From positions 47,339 to 111,338 of the forward strand of contig CAVSOT010000010.1 of assembly GCA_963729695.1 (NCBI GenBank): a stretch of 64,000 nt of DNA, written 5' to 3'. Position numbers and translations under genes: made by a program. This document shows, one piece after another, positions 46,177-55,888 of this stretch. Source of the DNA: PALSA-693 sp963729695. GTDB lineage: Bacteria > Actinomycetota > Acidimicrobiia > Acidimicrobiales > Palsa-688. The first letter of the stretch is position 1. Every line of letters starts with the position of its first letter. The notes under the pieces are model-generated. The model saw only the letters and a list, made by a program, of their open reading frames with translations, did no database searches and was not told the origin of the DNA.

Positions 46177-47372
46177 CGACCGAGGTTCGGGAATCCCCGT
46201 CAATCAACGTCCTCGATCCGGAGTTCTATGTCGATCCGTGGGACGCGTACGCCTGGCTGCGAGACGAAGCACCGGTGTTCTGGGACCCGGTGCAGAAGCT
46301 GTGGGTGATCTCACGCTACGAAGACATCGTGGCTGTCGAGCGGGACGGCGTCCGGTACTCATCGTTCTCCGGCTCCCGACCCCACATCGATCTCTCCGCG
46401 GATCAGTCGATGATCAACCTGGACGACCCGGTTCACCAAGCTCAGCGCAACCTGGTCGCCCGCCGATTCACTCCGCGCGGAGTGCGGGCCCATGAGGAGC
46501 GGGTGCGTGGCCTGGTCGCCGGAATAATCGATGCCGTGCTGCCTCTGGGTGAGTGTGAGGCCATCGAAGCCATCGCGTCGCGGCTGCCGTCCATGATGAT
46601 TGGCGATCTCCTCGGCTACCCGCCTGAGATGTGGGAGCGAATCCGCTTCTGGTCCGAACAGGTGATGATGCTCGCCGGCCAGACCTCACCGGCGGGCCCC
46701 CCGCACGTCTCGCACCCCGGGCTCGTCCCGGTCATGCGGGAATGGGCAGAAGTAACCGTGGCGCTCATAGAGCAGCGGAGGCGGGAGCCGCGCGACGACC
46801 TGATCTCGCTATGGGCCCATACGCAAGGGTGGGAGACCAAGCGCATACTCGACGAGACGATCCTGCTTCTCGACGGGGGTGCCGAGACGACGCGCACCGT
46901 CATCGGCTCGATGATCCGGGACCTGGCACTGCGGCTAGATCAGCGACAGATTCTTCTCGACCGCCCCGAGGTGCTGTCGGGCACGGCCGTCGAGGAGTTC
47001 ATCCGGTGGGTCTCTCCGGTGCTCAACATGCGTCGCACGGCGACGGAGGACCACGAGCGTCACGGCCAGCAGATCCGCCGGGGTGACCAGATCCTCTTGC
47101 TGTACCCTTCGGCAAATCGTGATCCCAGGGCGTTCGACGCTCCGGACGAGTTAGATGTCACCCGGGCCCACAACCGACATGTCGCATTCGGGTTCGGTAC
47201 GCACTTCTGTCTGGGCGCGCAGCTGGCCCGGCTCGAAATTCGGATGATGTTCGAGGAGATGTTACGACGCTTGCCGGACTGGGAGTTGGTCGATCGGCGC
47301 GAGCCGAAGATCGTCCCCGCGAGCTTCGCCCGTGCCTACGACCGTATCCGCATTCGGTTCACTCCGGGCTGA
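46173..47372 (+). CDS. Cytochrome P450 (first of two)
   Basis: 399 residues, soluble bacterial type. Heme ligand Cys346 in FGFGTHFCLG, ExxR pair Glu275-Arg278, and an I-helix GGAETT (235-240) with Glu where many P450s have Asp. It needs ferredoxin and reductase, not encoded here. It overlaps the genes on both sides (ATGA before, TGATG after). A hydroxylase of an unknown substrate in the same operon as a CoA ligase. Confidence 0.93.
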   Translation: MTTEVRESPSINVLDPEFYVDPWDAYAWLRDEAPVFWDPVQKLWVISRYEDIVAVERDGVRYSSFSGSRPHIDLSADQSMINLDDPVHQAQRNLVARRFTPRGVRAHEERVRGLVAGIIDAVLPLGECEAIEAIASRLPSMMIGDLLGYPPEMWERIRFWSEQVMMLAGQTSPAGPPHVSHPGLVPVMREWAEVTVALIEQRRREPRDDLISLWAHTQGWETKRILDETILLLDGGAETTRTVIGSMIRDLALRLDQRQILLDRPEVLSGTAVEEFIRWVSPVLNMRRTATEDHERHGQQIRRGDQILLLYPSANRDPRAFDAPDELDVTRAHNRHVAFGFGTHFCLGAQLARLEIRMMFEEMLRRLPDWELVDRREPKIVPASFARAYDRIRIRFTPG

Positions 47373-48454
47373 TGGACCTCGAGCGCCGCTTGACGTCGTG
47401 GTTCGCCACGCAGCTGGTGGGTGCCCTCGATGTTCGCATCGAGGGGTTCGATCGAGTGAAGATGGGCCACTCGGCGGAGACCTTCCTGCTGACGCTCTGC
47501 TGGACCGCCGAGGCCGGGGACGGGCGACAGGACGTCGTCGTCCGGGTGCGCCCGCCGGCTCCCGGGTTGCTCGAGCCATATGATCTGAAGCGCCAGTACG
47601 ACATCCTGCAGGCGTTGGAGACGACGCCGGTTCGAGCGCCCCGAGCACTGTGGTTCGAGCCGACTGGGGACGTGCTCGGCTCGGAGTTCTACGTGATGGA
47701 GCGGCTCCCGGGCCGGGTCTACGAGCAGGGCTTTCCCGCGGAGTTCGCGGCCGATCCCGATCGCGTCCGTCGCATGTGTGAGAGCATGGTCGATCAGATA
47801 GCAGCCGTTCACGCCGTCGATGTTCGGACCGCTGGGCTCGATTCGATCAGCGACGGCGATGACTATCTCGACCGCGAGCTCGAGCACTGGTCCGGAGAGA
47901 TACGTCGTGTCCAGCGTGGTCCCCTGCCCGGGCTCGACCGGCTCGTCGCGGCCCTGAGTGAGCAGCAGCCGGCGCCGTGCCCAGCGGTCAGGCTGGTTCA
48001 CGGCGATCCCAAGCCGGGGAACTTCGCCTTTGTGGGTGAGGAGGTGACCGCCGTGTTCGATTGGGAGATGGCCTCGGTAGGCGACCCGTTGGCCGACGTG
48101 GCCTGGGCCGAGGTGCTCTGGTCGGCCCCGGGGTCGTTCACGTCTGTCGCCGGGGGGATGTCTGCAGACGGGTTCGTCGCCCGGTGGGAAGCGCTGACTG
48201 GTATCGAGACCCAGCACCGGCCTTGGTACAGAGCGTTCCAGTCGCTCAAGATGGCAGCGATCCTGTTCGTCGCCGGCCATCTTTTCGACGCGGGCCACAC
48301 CGACGACCTGCGGTTTCTTCACATGGCCTACGCGATCCACCCGCTCACGCAGGCCGCCCTGCACGATTTGGCTATTGACGAGCCCCTCGAGTCCGGACCG
48401 GTTCTTCCCCGAGACGAGCGGATCCGCGAGGTGAAGGAGCGGCTGACTGCGTGA
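47372..48454 (+). CDS. Aminoglycoside-phosphotransferase-like kinase (ACAD10/11 N-domain type)
   Basis: 360 residues. LVHGDPKPGNF is the catalytic loop and AVFDWEMASVGDPLADVAW the metal-binding DxD-like region of APH-fold kinases. In catabolic loci such proteins resemble the kinase domain of ACAD10/11, which phosphorylates 4-hydroxyacyl-CoAs so that the hydroxyl can be eliminated. That role here is inference. ATG overlaps the P450 stop; its own stop overlaps the next GTG. A second APH-like gene is at 50075. Confidence 0.85.
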   Translation: MDLERRLTSWFATQLVGALDVRIEGFDRVKMGHSAETFLLTLCWTAEAGDGRQDVVVRVRPPAPGLLEPYDLKRQYDILQALETTPVRAPRALWFEPTGDVLGSEFYVMERLPGRVYEQGFPAEFAADPDRVRRMCESMVDQIAAVHAVDVRTAGLDSISDGDDYLDRELEHWSGEIRRVQRGPLPGLDRLVAALSEQQPAPCPAVRLVHGDPKPGNFAFVGEEVTAVFDWEMASVGDPLADVAWAEVLWSAPGSFTSVAGGMSADGFVARWEALTGIETQHRPWYRAFQSLKMAAILFVAGHLFDAGHTDDLRFLHMAYAIHPLTQAALHDLAIDEPLESGPVLPRDERIREVKERLTA

Positions 48455-50013
48455 ACGACCTCTACCGACCTCGGTTGCTGCCCGACTTGCTGATCGCGGC
48501 GCTCGATCGCAACGGGGACCGGCCCTGTCTCTACATCGACGGTGAAGTGCTCACGGCGGCCCAAATGCGGGACGAGATCAGCCGTTATGTCCAGGCCTTC
48601 GACTCTCACGGCATAGTCTGCGGTCAGGGCGTTGCCACCCTCTCGAAGAACCGTCCCGAGGTGCTGTGCTCGATGGGGGCGGTGATGGTCACCGGCTGCC
48701 GGAACACACCACTCCACCCCCTCGGCTCCTTGGACGACCATATCTACGTCCTAGAGGATGCAGGGATCGACACCCTCATCTTCGACCCCAGCTTTGCCGA
48801 CCGCGCCCGGCAGCTCCGCGACCGTGTTCCGGGCCTGACGCGTCTGTTTTCATATGGCGAGACAGACATCAGCGTGAATCTGCCGGCTTTGGCGGCCAGT
48901 TTCGAACCGCGGCGGCTGGTCGGGCCGCCGGTGGAGGCTGAGGACCTGTCGGCCTTGGCCTACACCGGAGGGACGACGGGCAAGTCCAAAGGTGTGATGA
49001 ATACCTACCGGGGAAGCGCCACGATGGCCCAGATCATGGTCTCGGAGTGGCAGTGGCCAGACGAGGTACGCCATCTGGTCTGTACGCCGTTGAGCCACGC
49101 CGGTTCGTCGCTGTTCGTACCCCTCCTGTTGCGCGAAGGTTCGATGGTGGTGCTGCCCGGTTTCGAGGCGGGCGCCGTGCTCGAAGCCGTCGAGCGGCAC
49201 CGCATTACGACGATGATGCTGGTCCCGTCGATGATCTACTCCCTCTTGGATCATCCGCGGTTCGCCCAGACCGACCTGTCGAGCCTGCAGACCATTTATT
49301 ACGGGGCGTCACCGATGTCTCCGGCGCGCATGCAGGAGGCGATACGGAAGCTGGGGCCGATCTTCTTCCAGTTCTATGGTCAGACCGAGTGTCCCCAGAC
49401 CGTGTGCGTCCTCCGCAAGGAGGAACACGATCCTGACGACCTGACCCGGCTGGCGTCGTGCGGCCGCCCCGTGCCATGGGTCCGGGTGGCGTTACTGGAC
49501 GATGAAGGTGATGAGGTGCCGGTCGGGCAGTCAGGCGAGTTGTGCGTCAGGGGCCCGCTTGTCATGAAGGGCTACTGGAACAAGCCGCAGGAGACGGATC
49601 AGGCGCTACAGGGTGGCTGGCTCCATACCGGCGACGTGGCGCGTGAGGATAAGCATGGGTTCCTCACCATCGTCGATCGCAAGAAGGACATGATCGTGTC
49701 AGGTGGATTCAACATCTTCCCGCGCGAGGTGGAGGACGTGATCGGTACGCACCCTGCGGTGGCGGCGGTGGCTGTGGTCGGGGCTCCTGACGAGAAGTGG
49801 GGGGAGGCAGTGACTGCGGTCATTGTGCTCCGGAAGGGTGCGACGCTGAACGTTGAGGAGCTGATAGCACTGGTCAAGGAGCGGAAGGGTTCACATCATG
49901 CGCCGAAGTCGGTCGAGATCGTCGACTCCATCCCGATGAGCCCTCTCGGAAAGCCTGACAAAAAGGCAATTCGGGCTCGGTACTGGGCCTCTGCCGACCG
50001 CCTGGTCAACTGA
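48451..50013 (+). CDS. AMP-forming acyl-CoA synthetase (FadD-like)
   Basis: 520 residues. P-loop YTGGTTGKSKGVM, WLHTGDVAREDKHGFLTIVD hinge, and SPLGKPDKKAIRARYW with the catalytic Lys. GTG start overlaps the kinase stop by four bases (GTGA). Last gene of the 45004-50013 operon. A truncated relative lies at 21779-21928. It activates a carboxylic acid to its CoA ester. Confidence 0.92.
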   Translation: MNDLYRPRLLPDLLIAALDRNGDRPCLYIDGEVLTAAQMRDEISRYVQAFDSHGIVCGQGVATLSKNRPEVLCSMGAVMVTGCRNTPLHPLGSLDDHIYVLEDAGIDTLIFDPSFADRARQLRDRVPGLTRLFSYGETDISVNLPALAASFEPRRLVGPPVEAEDLSALAYTGGTTGKSKGVMNTYRGSATMAQIMVSEWQWPDEVRHLVCTPLSHAGSSLFVPLLLREGSMVVLPGFEAGAVLEAVERHRITTMMLVPSMIYSLLDHPRFAQTDLSSLQTIYYGASPMSPARMQEAIRKLGPIFFQFYGQTECPQTVCVLRKEEHDPDDLTRLASCGRPVPWVRVALLDDEGDEVPVGQSGELCVRGPLVMKGYWNKPQETDQALQGGWLHTGDVAREDKHGFLTIVDRKKDMIVSGGFNIFPREVEDVIGTHPAVAAVAVVGAPDEKWGEAVTAVIVLRKGATLNVEELIALVKERKGSHHAPKSVEIVDSIPMSPLGKPDKKAIRARYWASADRLVN

Positions 50014-50074
50014 GGTATGACCCTTGAACCTGCAACGACGGCATGTATTGCATTTATCTGTGCTCCGGCGGGCC

Positions 50075-51112
50075 CTATAACGCCTCGAGCGATCGGTGGT
50101 CCCGGACCGCGGCACAGGAGCGGCGAGCCATGGAGAGGAACATCTCGTTGATGACCGGGTCGCGCGGCCCGGTGGACGTCAAGGACCCGATGACGGTGAT
50201 CATCGGGCCGTGAAGTTGGCCGATCCGGTAGTCCACTGCGCAGCGGTCGGATGAATACTCCTCGACACCCCGGGTTCGTAACTCGTCGTAGTACGTGGCG
50301 AGGAGGTGCTCCTCCTCGGCGCGGCGCTGCCCGCTGGGTAGGCTGGTCCCGATGAAGTAACCGAGGTCGCGGGCGGGCAAGGCTACCGTTACGGTCTGCC
50401 AGTCGACGGCCACCACATCTTCACCTGCAGGGTCAAGCATCAGGTTGTCGAGGCGGTAGTCCCCGTGGATGACGGAGAACGGCTCGTGGTGGTCCAATTG
50501 CCACTCGAGTAGGGCCTCGGCGACTTCGCGCAGCGTCGTGACGTCGTCCGCTTCGAGCTGACCTGCGTAGCGCGTCACGAACTGGTCGGTCGCCGTCCGA
50601 GCCATGTCCGCGAGGTAGGCCGCACGCTCTTTGGTGAGTGGGAGGAGGAAGTCGATATCTCTTAGCGCATCATCGTTCCAGCGCGAAGCGTGCAGCCGGG
50701 CGAGGTTACGTACGGCTTCAGTCGCTTGGGTGTAGGAACATCCGTCGGCCTGGCGCCCCGGCTGCCGAGGGGAAAGATCCTCCAATAGAAGGGTGAAGCG
50801 TGTGGCGTCGTCGCTGATCGAGGCGTACATGCAGGCCGGTACTCGGACATTGAGGGTCGGGGCGAGCAGTCGGTAGAAGCCGATCTCGTTGCGGTGGGCG
50901 GTCGCGACTCGACGTAGGGCGTCCTCGGCGCCTTCGGCGACTTTGGCCACCAACGTTCGCGGATAGCCGTCAGCTTCGATGGTTAGCCGATAGGTGGAAG
51001 AGGTCTGCCCGGTCCCGATCGGCTCGACCGTGACGGATCGGACTTCGGTCCCGAGGACGTACGTGAGCCACTCCCCGGTCAGGTCGCGGCCTGAGATTGC
51101 GATCTTTGTCAC
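50075..51112 (-). CDS. Aminoglycoside-phosphotransferase-like kinase
   Basis: 345 residues from a GTG (TKIAISGRDL) overlapping the LLM gene stop by four bases; the frame extends much further upstream but inside that gene. VIHGDYRLDNLML is the catalytic loop and VVAVDWQTVTVALPARDLGY the metal-binding part. Last gene of a - strand operon with LLM, P450 and synthetase, mirroring the P450-kinase-synthetase operon at 45-50 kb. Possibly an acyl-CoA hydroxyl kinase; untested. Confidence 0.83.
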   Translation of the reverse strand: MTKIAISGRDLTGEWLTYVLGTEVRSVTVEPIGTGQTSSTYRLTIEADGYPRTLVAKVAEGAEDALRRVATAHRNEIGFYRLLAPTLNVRVPACMYASISDDATRFTLLLEDLSPRQPGRQADGCSYTQATEAVRNLARLHASRWNDDALRDIDFLLPLTKERAAYLADMARTATDQFVTRYAGQLEADDVTTLREVAEALLEWQLDHHEPFSVIHGDYRLDNLMLDPAGEDVVAVDWQTVTVALPARDLGYFIGTSLPSGQRRAEEEHLLATYYDELRTRGVEEYSSDRCAVDYRIGQLHGPMITVIGSLTSTGPRDPVINEMFLSMARRSCAAVRDHRSLEAL

Positions 51113-52191
51113 GCCCGGGAGCGGCCCGGGTTCGCCGGCTTGTCGCGCAACCTGGCCGGACGCTCGGCTCTGTAGGCCGGAAGTATCGGCTCGAGCTCGG
51201 CTGGGGTCGCGCCGTGGAGGATGACGCTGTCTGCACCCACCTCGAACTGTCTGAGAATGGTGGCGGTGCACTGCTTCGGCGTGCCGGTGGCCGCGGCGGC
51301 GGTCCACTCGCCCGGGAGGAGGGTCGAGAGGTACTCCAGGTCCTCGGTCGTCGCTCTGGCATCAAATGCTCCCTTGAAGTCCTTGACAAAAGGGTCGGAA
51401 CGGAACCGCTCGAGAACTAAAGGATCCCACCGGTTGGTTCTGACTAGCAGATCCCCGTATCCCCGGAGATAGGAGGCCAGCCGTCCGACGGTCTTCTTGA
51501 GGCGTAGGTCTTCGTCGATATGGTCGCCTACGGTCGCGAGCACCGACCAGATCCGGACATCGGACGGGTCCCGGCCGGCGCGCTCGGCGCCGCGGCGTAC
51601 CGCCGCCACGGACCTCTCGAGCGCATCGTCGCAGAGGAAGGTGTGCAGCACGACGGCGTCCAGGCAAGTCCCGGCGAATTCGAGGGTCCTTTCTCCGATA
51701 GCGACGAGCATCAATGGGATACTTTCGTGGAAGGTGGCATCCTGGTGAAGATAAGGGAAGCGACCGGCCGGACCGTCGTGCTCCAAGATCGTTCCACCGT
51801 TCCACAGCTGCCGGAAGATTGTGACCGCGTCCTGTATCTGGGCGTTGCGTATTGGTTCCAGGCCCATACTGCGAAACAGACCGTCGAACCCGCGGCCGAG
51901 GCCGAGCGCGAAGCGGCCGCCCGTTAGACGATGCATAGTGGTCGCGAACGTTGCCGTGACCAGTGGGTGGCGAGTGTTGTGGTTGGTGGCTGCGGTGGCT
52001 ATACCAATCTTTTCGCTGATCGACGCAGCCGCTCCACACAGCGTCGGCGCGTCTTTGAGGTTGAACCGCTCAGAGATGAAGACCGCGCCCAGCCCTAGTT
52101 CTTCGGCGCGCCGCACCTCGCCTAGCAGGTCCCTGGGCGAGTCGGAGTGACCCGCCAGCGTGTAGAAGCCCAACTCCCCTAGAAGCTCCAT
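51109..52191 (-). CDS. Luciferase-like (LLM class) F420-dependent oxidoreductase
   Basis: 360 residues from the ATG at MELLGELGFYTLAG, preceded by GGAG at eight bases. TIM-barrel features AEELGLGAVFISERFNLKD, ATAATNHNTRHPLVTATFA and MHRLTGGRFALGLGRGFDGL. Resembles TIGR03857-type F420 LLMs. It starts 34 bp after the P450 stop and its own stop overlaps the kinase start. Confidence 0.87.
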   Translation of the reverse strand: MELLGELGFYTLAGHSDSPRDLLGEVRRAEELGLGAVFISERFNLKDAPTLCGAAASISEKIGIATAATNHNTRHPLVTATFATTMHRLTGGRFALGLGRGFDGLFRSMGLEPIRNAQIQDAVTIFRQLWNGGTILEHDGPAGRFPYLHQDATFHESIPLMLVAIGERTLEFAGTCLDAVVLHTFLCDDALERSVAAVRRGAERAGRDPSDVRIWSVLATVGDHIDEDLRLKKTVGRLASYLRGYGDLLVRTNRWDPLVLERFRSDPFVKDFKGAFDARATTEDLEYLSTLLPGEWTAAAATGTPKQCTATILRQFEVGADSVILHGATPAELEPILPAYRAERPARLRDKPANPGRSRA

Positions 52192-52225
52192 ACGAAGCTC
52201 CGCGCCATCATGCCACTGATGCCAC

Positions 52226-53479
52226 TCATCGTGCGACGACACTCACCGGCATGCGCTTTATGCCGTTGACGAAGTTGCTCACGAGGTAGTCCGGCTCGCC
52301 GGCGTCGATTCCCGAGACTCGCGGTGCCAGATGAGAGAACAAAGCTCGAAGCTGGGTTCGTGCCAGATTGGCACCCAGGCAAAAGTGCGCTCCGCCGCCG
52401 CCGAATCCGACATGGGGGTTCGGGCTCCTGGTGATATCGAAACGATCTGGATCCGAGAAGACGGACTCGTCTCGGTTCGCCGACTCGTAGAACATCACTA
52501 CGGGATCACCCATCGCTATCTGCACACCACCGAGCGTCGTGTCGGTGGTGGCGGTGCGACGGAAGTGGATCACCGGGGAGGCGTAGCGCACCATCTCCTC
52601 CACGGCCGATGCGATCAAGGTCCGGTCATCGGCGAGCAGGCCCCACTGCCCTGGGTGGTCTGCGAACAGCTTGAACGCGTGGCTCGTCGTGTTCCGGGTG
52701 GTGTCGTTGCCCGCGGTGGCAAAGAGCACGAAGATGCCGCCGAGAATCTGATCGGACAGTGGCTGGCCATCGAGCTCGCTTTGCACAAGAGTCGACAAGA
52801 TGTCGTCGCCGGGTTTGGCTCGGCGCGCTTCGACTAGCTCAGCCGCGATCCGGTGCATCGTCATTGCCGCCTCAATCGCGACCGTCGCTCGGTCAGTAGC
52901 GGCGGGTGCGAACTCGGGGTCTTGGGAGGCGATCTGTGCTTCCGCGGCCGAATAGAGATCGTTCCGCATGGATGCTGGCACGCCCATCATCTCGCTAATG
53001 GTCCATAGTGGAAGCTTTCTGGCGAGACCCTGAACCACGTCGCCTCCGCCGGTCTCCACGAACTCGTCGACCACCCGTGCCGCCTCCGCCTGGATCCGGT
53101 CTTCGAGCTGGGCGACTCGCTTCGGGGTGAAGGCTCCACTTACGACCCGGCGAAGCGCGGTATGACGGGGTGCGTCCATTACGAGGAACGACGCGTTCAG
53201 CTCGAGAAGATCGATCGGGACTTCACCGAGCCCAACCCCCTGCCCGGAGCAGAACACGTCAGGCTTACGGCTCACTTGCACCACATCAGCGTGGCGAGTG
53301 ATCGCCCAAAAGCCGCGAGAGCGTGCCATCCCGAAGTCCGACGGCTCCTGGAAGCTGACGGGGGCCGCTCGTCTGAGCTCTGCGAAGGTGGAACCTCGCT
53401 GCGATGCCGGCTGTGACCAGAACGCCAGGTTCGAGAGATTCGATGCGACAGCGGAACCTTCGGATTTGGACACGGTCAT
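52226..53479 (-). CDS. Cytochrome P450, CYP125/CYP142-like
   Basis: 417 residues from the ATG at MTVSKSEG, after GGAGAGG. Heme ligand Cys367 in FGGGGAHFCLGANLAR, ExxR Glu295-Arg298, I-helix AGNDTT (256-261). The stretch YESANRDESVFSDPDRFDIT and the extended heme loop resemble CYP125/142/124 enzymes, which hydroxylate terminal methyls of sterol or isoprenoid side chains. The subfamily is inference. Start overlaps the synthetase stop (ATGA). Confidence 0.9.
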   Translation of the reverse strand: MTVSKSEGSAVASNLSNLAFWSQPASQRGSTFAELRRAAPVSFQEPSDFGMARSRGFWAITRHADVVQVSRKPDVFCSGQGVGLGEVPIDLLELNASFLVMDAPRHTALRRVVSGAFTPKRVAQLEDRIQAEAARVVDEFVETGGGDVVQGLARKLPLWTISEMMGVPASMRNDLYSAAEAQIASQDPEFAPAATDRATVAIEAAMTMHRIAAELVEARRAKPGDDILSTLVQSELDGQPLSDQILGGIFVLFATAGNDTTRNTTSHAFKLFADHPGQWGLLADDRTLIASAVEEMVRYASPVIHFRRTATTDTTLGGVQIAMGDPVVMFYESANRDESVFSDPDRFDITRSPNPHVGFGGGGAHFCLGANLARTQLRALFSHLAPRVSGIDAGEPDYLVSNFVNGIKRMPVSVVAR

Positions 53480-55104
53480 TCCTCTCCGGGCCTCCCTGGG
53501 ATGACGGGTCGCCGAATCCCAGATGTGCCCTCCTCGGCTGGACGCTCCTGCCCGATGGGCGACCCCAACCTCTGGCGCCACTCGTCTCGGAGCTTCCGCT
53601 TCAGGAGTTTGCCAGTTGGCTCCCTCGGCAGGTCACGGCTGAACACCATGGAGCGGGGACACTTGATCGAGGCAAGGTGCTCCCGGCAGTAGGAGATCAG
53701 CTGAGCTTCCAGGGTGGAGTTGCCCTCCATTCCCTCTATGGGTTCGACCACCGCCATGACCTCTTCTCCATACTCGGGATGAGGGATGCCGAACACGGCT
53801 GCGTCGCGCACGAACTCGTGGGCGACGAGCAGGTTCTCGGCTTCCTGCGGGTACACGTTGACTCCACCGACGATGATCACGTTGGCCTTGCGGTCCGTGA
53901 GGTAGAGGTATCCGTCCTCGTCAACGTGGCCAATGTCGCCGAAGCTGGCCCAGCCGTTGGGTAGGTAGGCGTCACTGGTCTTGACCGGATCGTTGTGATA
54001 CTCAAAGCCGCCTGAACCGCTGAAGTACACGTCGCCGTCGATGGCCGGCTCTAGTTCTGTGCCGCCTTCGCCGACGATGTGGACCTCGCAGCCGATCGGC
54101 CTGCCAACCGTTCCTGGGTGAGCGATCCACTCCTGCGGCCCGCAGTAGGTGAAGCCCACGTTCTCAGTGCCGGAGTAGTACTCGTGGATGATCGGTCCGA
54201 GCCAGGCCAGCATCTGCTGCTTGACCGGGACCGGACAAGGCGCGCCGGCGTGGAAGACGGTACGCAGCGTAGTGAGGCAGTACCGGTTCCTGACATCTTC
54301 GGGCAGGGCCAGAAGACGCACAAACATAGTGGGCACCACCTGGGTGTGCGTCACCCGGTAGCGCTCTACCGCGGCAAGGAACTGCTCCGGGTCGAAGTGT
54401 TCCATCAGGACCACCGTCCCACCCAATGCGAGCACGGCCGATACATAACCCAAAGGAGCAGCGTGGTACAGAGGAGAGGGCGACAGATAGACGCTGTCGT
54501 GATCCATCCCCAAACGCCCGGTCAAAGCTAGCGCTCCCTGTGAGGTACCCAGCGGCGCGCCACTGAGAGGCCGCTTCACAGCCTTGGGCCGCCCGGTTGT
54601 GCCTGACGAGTAGAGCATCGGCAGACCCTCCGTGCGGTCGGGCAGCGGCGTCGAACTTTCTGCTGCCAGGAGGGCACGGAGACCTCCGGGACCGGCGTCA
54701 TCGAAGATGAGCCGCACTCCCGTGTGGTCGAACAGTCGGAACAGTTCTCCACCGTAGCTCTGTGCCAGCCGATCGCCCACCAACACCACCCGTGCCTGCG
54801 AGTCCTCGATTATGTACGCCGCCTCCTCGGCCGTCAGGCGAGAACTGACGGGTGTGTAGTAGAGGCCGGCATAGCGTGCTCCCCACCACAAGGACGGGAA
54901 GTCCACGTCGTTGTCGAACCACATTGCAACGTGGTCGCCCACACCCAGTCCCAGGCGACGGAATAGACGCGAGACCTGATTCGAGGCGGCATCGAGCTGG
55001 CCGTAGCTGCGCGTGACGCCGGCACCGGCCAGGATCACCGCCGGACGGTCCGGCAGGCGCGCCGCATGCCACCCGGGAAACCACGATCCAAGCTGCTCTC
55101 CCAC
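53476..55104 (-). CDS. AMP-forming acyl-CoA synthetase (FadD-like)
   Basis: 542 residues. P-loop LYSSGTTGRPKAVKRP, SFGDIGHVDEDGYLYLTDRK hinge, and the C-terminal PTGKLLKRKL with the catalytic Lys. GTG start five bases after GGAGG. First structural gene of the 55104-50075 operon, directly downstream of a TetR gene and of a palindromic operator-like site. Its product would activate the acid made by the neighbouring P450. Confidence 0.92.
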   Translation of the reverse strand: MGEQLGSWFPGWHAARLPDRPAVILAGAGVTRSYGQLDAASNQVSRLFRRLGLGVGDHVAMWFDNDVDFPSLWWGARYAGLYYTPVSSRLTAEEAAYIIEDSQARVVLVGDRLAQSYGGELFRLFDHTGVRLIFDDAGPGGLRALLAAESSTPLPDRTEGLPMLYSSGTTGRPKAVKRPLSGAPLGTSQGALALTGRLGMDHDSVYLSPSPLYHAAPLGYVSAVLALGGTVVLMEHFDPEQFLAAVERYRVTHTQVVPTMFVRLLALPEDVRNRYCLTTLRTVFHAGAPCPVPVKQQMLAWLGPIIHEYYSGTENVGFTYCGPQEWIAHPGTVGRPIGCEVHIVGEGGTELEPAIDGDVYFSGSGGFEYHNDPVKTSDAYLPNGWASFGDIGHVDEDGYLYLTDRKANVIIVGGVNVYPQEAENLLVAHEFVRDAAVFGIPHPEYGEEVMAVVEPIEGMEGNSTLEAQLISYCREHLASIKCPRSMVFSRDLPREPTGKLLKRKLRDEWRQRLGSPIGQERPAEEGTSGIRRPVIPGRPGEE

Positions 55105-55119
55105 GTTGCCTCCGTCAGC

Positions 55120-55151
55120 AGATCAGACGATGATAGCAGAATGTCTGATCT
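55120..55151 (-). promoter_or_regulatory. 9-bp inverted repeat around a -10-like TATCAT: probable TetR operator
   Basis: AGATCAGAC (55120-55128) and GTCTGATCT (55143-55151) are perfect inverted repeats 14 bp apart. On the - strand TATCAT lies between them. The site falls between the TetR stop (55174) and the synthetase GTG (55104). Unrelated to the GAYRTCGAYRTC motif. Confidence 0.6.
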
Positions 55152-55173
55152 GGGTTGGGGGTCCGAACGCCAA

Positions 55174-55806
55174 TCAGGGATGGTTGATCAGCGACGGAAC
55201 CACGTATTGTTGGAGAAACTTGCGCTGGTTCCCGGGTGAGCGGTCCGACCAGGGAGGTGTCAGGAGAATCACCGCCACCGCGTTCAACCATCGGGCTGTC
55301 TCATACAGGTCCAGACCCAGCCGCAGCTGCCCTTCGTCCCTCCAGCGCTCGAGCAACGGACCGATGTGGCGGTATATTCCATCGACGATCACGGGTGACG
55401 TGAGCTCGAGGAGCGTCACTGTCGGGCGGCTGGCCTCCGAGTAAAGGCCTTCGTTCACTTCGTCTCCTGCGACCATGCCGATGGCGCCGAGTATGAGATC
55501 CTCGATCGATTGCTCAGCGTCGCCGGGGCGTGCGAGCGACCGCACCAGTCGGTCCATGCCGCTGTCGATCCGGCTGAGCAGAACGCCCAGGATTAGCTCG
55601 TCCCGGCTGGCGAAATACCGGTACACGGTGGAACGGGAGACGCCGGCTTCGGACGCAACCTCTTCGACCCGGATGGCTGCTGACCCCCGTCGCACGATGC
55701 AGCGGATAGATGCTGCGACGAGGCGGCGACGTGCCTCATCGTCATCGACCAGGGCACTTTGACTGCCCCAGCGCCGGCTCGACCTTTCTGCCCGTGATCC
55801 CGTCAC
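55174..55806 (-). CDS. TetR-family transcriptional regulator
   Basis: About 210 residues from a GTG at TGSRAERSS; the frame extends to 55998 with unlikely Ser/Arg-rich sequence. The helix-turn-helix reads VEEVASEAGVSRSTVYRYFA, followed by SRDELILG. The C-terminal ligand domain is unremarkable. The position right before the synthetase-P450-LLM-kinase operon and the inverted repeat in between point to local control, probably by an acyl-CoA or pathway intermediate. No relation to the duplicated TetR beyond family. Confidence 0.85.
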   Translation of the reverse strand: MTGSRAERSSRRWGSQSALVDDDEARRRLVAASIRCIVRRGSAAIRVEEVASEAGVSRSTVYRYFASRDELILGVLLSRIDSGMDRLVRSLARPGDAEQSIEDLILGAIGMVAGDEVNEGLYSEASRPTVTLLELTSPVIVDGIYRHIGPLLERWRDEGQLRLGLDLYETARWLNAVAVILLTPPWSDRSPGNQRKFLQQYVVPSLINHP

Positions 55807-55888
55807 GGACGCGATGCTACGGACGCACGAGCTGACCGAGCGAACCGCGCGTGAACTGCGCCTGAAGGGGCGGCCCGTGCGGATGCAG

